A stretch of 27,537 nt of DNA. Origin: an uncultured candidate division WPS-2 bacterium. Its GTDB lineage: Bacteria; Vulcanimicrobiota; Vulcanimicrobiia; Vulcanimicrobiales; Vulcanimicrobiaceae. The position numbers and the translations under genes are program-made. The DNA is taken from assembly GCA_937927945.1 (NCBI GenBank), contig CALEYW010000022.1, forward strand, positions 1 through 27,537, in the 5' to 3' direction. The notes under the pieces are model-generated. The model was not told the origin of the DNA and ran no database searches. It was given only the letters and a program-made list of their open reading frames with translations. Every line of letters starts with the position of its first letter. Position 1 is the first letter of the stretch. Positions 23,136 to 27,537 of this stretch are shown piece by piece.

Positions 23136-23882
23136 TTGAACTCCTCCGACCCCGCCGTGCCCGCCCGCAGCGGCCTCCTCAACGTGGCCGACATCATCAT
23201 CGCGCCCAATGCCGCCTTCGACCGTCTGCGCGAAGTGCCGACCTGGTTCTGGGCGTTCGTGGTCGCCTCGCTGCTCGCCATCGCCGGCTCGCTGCTCTCG
23301 CAGCCGGCCGTGCAGCACGCCTTGGAAGTCAGCATGCCGGCGCAGCTCGCCGCCGACCCGAACATGGCGAAGCTCCCGCCGGAACAACAGCAGAAGCAGA
23401 TTGCGATGGTCATGGGCATGTCGCGGGTCATGACGCAGATCGGGTGGATCATCGTCCCGTTCTCGATTCTGGTCACCGGGCTCATCCAAGCGCTCGTCCT
23501 GACCGTCGCCAACGCGATCGGCAAGGGTGACGGCGACTTCAAGAAGTTCTTCGCGCTCAGCATCACGGTCAGCGTCGTCGGGACGGGTCTCTACTACATC
23601 GTCTACGCGCTCGTCATCCTCGTCCGCGGCCCGTCGGCGTTCGAAAGCATCACGGCCCTGCAAGCGGCCGTCCCCGGTGTCGGTCTCCTCGTGCCGGGAG
23701 CGCACGGTTGGCTAGCGGGATTCCTGGGCGCGTTCAACGTCTTCTTCCTGTGGGCCACCGCGCTGCTCGCACTGGGCGCAATCCGCGTCGGGCACGTCTC
23801 ACGGGGCGCGGCCTGGTCGGCATCGATCCTGCTGCTCGCGTGCTACGCCTTGTTCGTGGCATTCGGCGCTCGCAACGGGTGA
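23136..23882 (+). CDS. YIP1-family integral membrane protein
   Basis: The 248-residue product looks like a bacterial Yip1-domain protein. A short hydrophilic lead (NVADIIIAPNAAFDRLREVPTWFW) is a common opening for these. Five membrane helices follow at about 40-58, 105-125, 140-165, 180-215 and 222-243. The function of bacterial members is unknown. The start is TTG at 23136 with GGGAGAG nine bases upstream. The TGA overlaps the GTG of the tolC-like gene, so it is the first gene of the efflux operon; YIP1 genes beside MacB-type exporters may be accessory. Confidence 0.8.
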   Translation: MNSSDPAVPARSGLLNVADIIIAPNAAFDRLREVPTWFWAFVVASLLAIAGSLLSQPAVQHALEVSMPAQLAADPNMAKLPPEQQQKQIAMVMGMSRVMTQIGWIIVPFSILVTGLIQALVLTVANAIGKGDGDFKKFFALSITVSVVGTGLYYIVYALVILVRGPSAFESITALQAAVPGVGLLVPGAHGWLAGFLGAFNVFFLWATALLALGAIRVGHVSRGAAWSASILLLACYALFVAFGARNG

Positions 23883-25097
23883 GCGTGCGGTTTGGAATCG
23901 CCGTAACGGCACTGCTCGCGGTCGTGCTGCTCGCCGCGCGCCTCCCCGCACGAGCCGGCGCGCCGCTCGATTTGCGGGCGGCGGTCCGCTACGCGCTCGA
24001 ACACGACCCCGCCGTGCTGAACCGGCGCGCCACCGTCGCGCAGAACGAGGCGACGTTCGCGAAGGATCACGCCTTCGAGTTTCCGGCGATCGCCGGAACG
24101 CTGCAGAACCAGCTCGCCAAGACCAACGGCGCGAACGGCGGGCAATTCCCGCAATTCGGCTTGCAGCAGAATCTGGTGTTCTCGCAAAACCTCGCGCAGA
24201 TCGGCGCGACCGTGCGTACCAGCAGTAATTGCTCGACGCGGCCCGCGCGCTGGAACGCGTCGGACGCGTCGCCGGAGTCGAAGTCCTGCGCGCGCAGGTC
24301 AACGAACTGCGCACCGAAGCGACACTCACCTCCACCCGTGCCGCAGAGGCGAACGCGCGCGAGGCGCTCGCGCAGCGCATCGGCGCTCCCTACGACACCG
24401 CATTCGCGTTGCCGGTCGCGCTCGACGAACCGGCGCTGCCCGCGACCCCGGTCGAGACCCTGATCGCGCGGGCGCTCGACGCGCGCGCCGACGTCGCGAG
24501 TGCCCGGGCGCAGGTCGCGGTCGCTCGGCTCACCGACGCCGCGATCGAAAGCGACCGCCGGCCGCAGCTGCAGCTGACCGGTGCGTTCGGAAACTCCGAG
24601 ACGCCGGCGACGCAAACGTCGGGACCGCGGTTCATCTCGGGCATCTTCATCCCCGCGACGACGAACAACCGCGCCGAATTCTGGCAGATCGGCGCGACGG
24701 AAACCTTCACGCTGCCGGTGATCGAATACGGTGCGCGCCGCGCCCAGCACCACGCCGCGCGCGCACAGCTGGACGCGGCACTGGCGACGCTGGCCTGGAA
24801 CGAATCGGGCGTGGCGACCGACGTGCGCCTGGCTCTGCGAGCCGTGCAGACCACCGCCGCCATCCTGGTCACGTCGCGCGAAGCCGACCGGCCGCGGAGT
24901 CGGCACGCATCGCCCAGCTGCAGTATCGCAACGGGCTGATCTCGCTGACCGACGCGACCGCGGCACAGCAAAGTGCGCTTTCGGCCGCGAACGACCTCGT
25001 GGTCGCGCGCGTCAACTACCTCATCGCACTCGTCCGGCTGCGGGCATCGGTCGGCGTCGCCGATCCGGTCGCCGTCGTCGACCTGGGGGCCCCGTGA
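23879..25097 (+). pseudogene. broken TolC-type outer-membrane efflux gene
   Basis: The gene starts at a GTG overlapping the YIP1 stop and ends at a TGA overlapping the next gene, so its limits are clear, but three reading frames are needed. Frame one gives a signal peptide and LRAAVRYALEHDPAVL to about QIGAT (24211). Frame two resumes as DRAYQQ, hits TAA (24226-24228), then LLDAARALERVGRVAGVEVLRAQVNELR to SREAD near 24890. Frame three gives AESARIAQLQYRNGLISLTDATAAQQ to the end. By comparison with TolC-family proteins, some 60 residues of helical barrel are missing at the first junction. The second junction is explained by loss of one G in a G-run near 24891. Decay or assembly error are both possible. 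Confidence 0.85.
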
Positions 25098-25982
25098 ACC
25101 GTCGCCGCAACCTCTTCATCGTCTTGGGCGCATTCGTCGCGATCGTGATCGTCGGCGTCGTTGCCGCGCGGCCGAAGGGCACGGCGATGACCGTCCGCGC
25201 GGTGAAGGTCGCCTACGCGCGATATCAGACGAAGCTGCCGGAGACCGGCATCGTGCAGAGGCCGCAGACCCAGACGCTGGCCGCACTCGTTTCCGGCAAC
25301 GTCGCGCTGATCTCCGTGCATCCCAGGACCAGGTCGGCCGCCTGCGCCTCACCGCGCCGTTCGCAGGGACCGTGCAGACGATCGCCGCCCAGACCGCCGA
25401 CTCGCTGCGTCAGCTGCAGCCGGGCGATGCCGTCACCGCCGGCCAAGCGATCGTCACCATCTCGGCCGATACCGGCTTCGTCGTCCGCGCGAAAGTCGAC
25501 GAGCAGGACGTGGCCAACGTTCGCGCCGGCCAGGCGGCGATCATCTCCGGCGAAGACCTCGGCACGGCAACGCTCCCCGGAACGGTGCTGCTGGTCGGCG
25601 CGGTGGCTCAGAAGAGCGACGATCCTTCGAACACGGCGCGCCAGATCGTCACGACGATCGCGCTCCGAAAGATCGTCCCCTATCTGCGTGACGGGATGAG
25701 CGTCGACGTCGACATCGTCACGCAGGATCGCCCGCACGTGCTCGCCGTCCCGATCGACGCGATTCGGCGCGATGCCGCAAACAAGCCGTACGTGCTCGCC
25801 ATCGTCGAAGGCCGTGCCGCGAAGCGCATGGTCCGGCTCGGTTCGACCAACGACATGCAAGCCGTCATCGTTTCGGGCGTCGAGGAAGGCACGAGCGTCG
25901 TCGCCGAACGCAACGTCGGCATCGTCGAGGGCCTCTCCGTGTCGCCCACCTCGGCCCCGTCGGCGAGCCCGTCTCCGGGCAA

Positions 25983-25986
<4 letters not shown>
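25094..25986 (+). pseudogene. broken membrane-fusion protein (HlyD/MacA type)
   Basis: The GTG start overlaps the tolC stop. The first frame gives an N-terminal membrane helix (LFIVLGAFVAIVIVGVVAA), a beta-strand pair and LAALVSGNVALISVH, the start of the lipoyl domain. At about 25310-25320 the coding frame changes, and the protein resumes as ASQDQVGRLRLTAPFAGTVQTIAAQ. Next come the second lipoyl half, a beta-barrel (VRAKVDEQDVANVRAGQ) and the membrane-proximal domain. The first lipoyl half and the whole coiled-coil hairpin, normally 100 residues or more, are missing. Such a protein could not reach TolC. The TGA overlaps the permease GTG. Confidence 0.85.
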
Positions 25987-27257
<1,271 letters not shown>

Positions 27258-27479
27258 TCATCGGCGTGGGCGCCGTGATCTCCATTCAAGTGCTGGGCGC
27301 CGGGATGGCCGGAGCGGTCAGCGGAATCCTCGGCGCGGCCAGCGACCGCACGTTCGTCCTGCTGCCGAACCAGCAGCAAGCAGATTTCACGCGCGCCGCG
27401 ATCCGCCTGAGCGACCTTCAGCGCGCGAAGGACGAGGTTCCCAACGTGATCGACGCGATGCCCGCCGGCGGTCAGAACC

Positions 27480-27537
27480 TAGCAGGATGCGGAAAAACGA
27501 ACGAGCTGGCCCTTGGTGCTACGGGCATTTTTGAGTA
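27480..27537. mobile_element. possible insertion-sequence end at the window edge
   Basis: TAGCAGGATGCGGAAAAAC (27480-27498) has the look of terminal inverted repeats of some insertion sequences. It matches 17 of 19 bases with the complement of 14532-14550. It falls where the permease homology stops. No transposase is visible because the window ends. A chance match, or a chimeric contig end, cannot be excluded. Confidence 0.4.

Noticed and set aside
24290..24320. Apparent further deletion in the tolC-like gene at VGRVAGVEVLRAQVN
   Set aside because: At first it looked shortened compared with other TolC proteins, but this phrasing is normal for part of the family and the frame is continuous.

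Overview
The window is a 27.5 kb stretch of very GC-rich, densely packed bacterial chromosome. Genes are often joined by 4-base GTGA or ATGA stop/start overlaps, and GTG and TTG starts are common. A predicted outer-membrane beta-barrel, a TolC-type gene and a MacB/membrane-fusion operon indicate a diderm envelope. RNase J, the futalosine menaquinone pathway and an M-box riboswitch argue against a typical proteobacterium. The mix would suit a lineage such as Eremiobacterota/Vulcanimicrobiota (WPS-2), but that is a guess and no marker here proves it. The window ends inside a gene at what looks like a mobile-element terminus, as a metagenomic contig often does.

Layout. 1-2531: yajQ and a RodZ-like HTH membrane protein (minus), then mnmA (plus). 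2547-5572: a minus-strand operon mqnE-mqnA-mqnC for menaquinone synthesis through futalosine. 5767-7550: an orphan DppC-type ABC permease and an EamA exporter. 7585-8658: a divergent isocitrate/isopropylmalate dehydrogenase relative (minus). 8772-14528: ftsK with an extremely acidic linker, a PAP2 phosphatase, and larB-larC-larE for the nickel-pincer cofactor; no larA is present.

14599-19759 is the most interesting part. An M-box Mg2+ riboswitch with a clear intrinsic terminator is followed by a possible proline-rich leader peptide and a second terminator-like hairpin. Then come two tiny coupled ORFs, an Nramp-related Mg2+ transporter (NRMT), an MgtC-family protein and a large predicted outer-membrane beta-barrel. 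The last three genes are joined by ATGA overlaps. This looks like one magnesium-responsive operon that spans both membranes. The riboswitch and transporter pairing is known from other bacteria; the leader peptide, the tiny ORFs and the outer-membrane component are, as far as I can tell, undescribed.

19771-22595: two tandem Uma2-family genes and RNase J (minus). 23136-27537: a YIP1-family membrane protein followed by a decaying MacB-type efflux operon. Its tolC and membrane-fusion genes appear to have lost internal, mostly helical segments and are frameshifted. The first permease has lost its stop codon through what looks like a single base change, and the second permease runs into an insertion-sequence-like end at the window edge. 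Some of these lesions could be assembly errors. No tRNA, rRNA or CRISPR array was seen.
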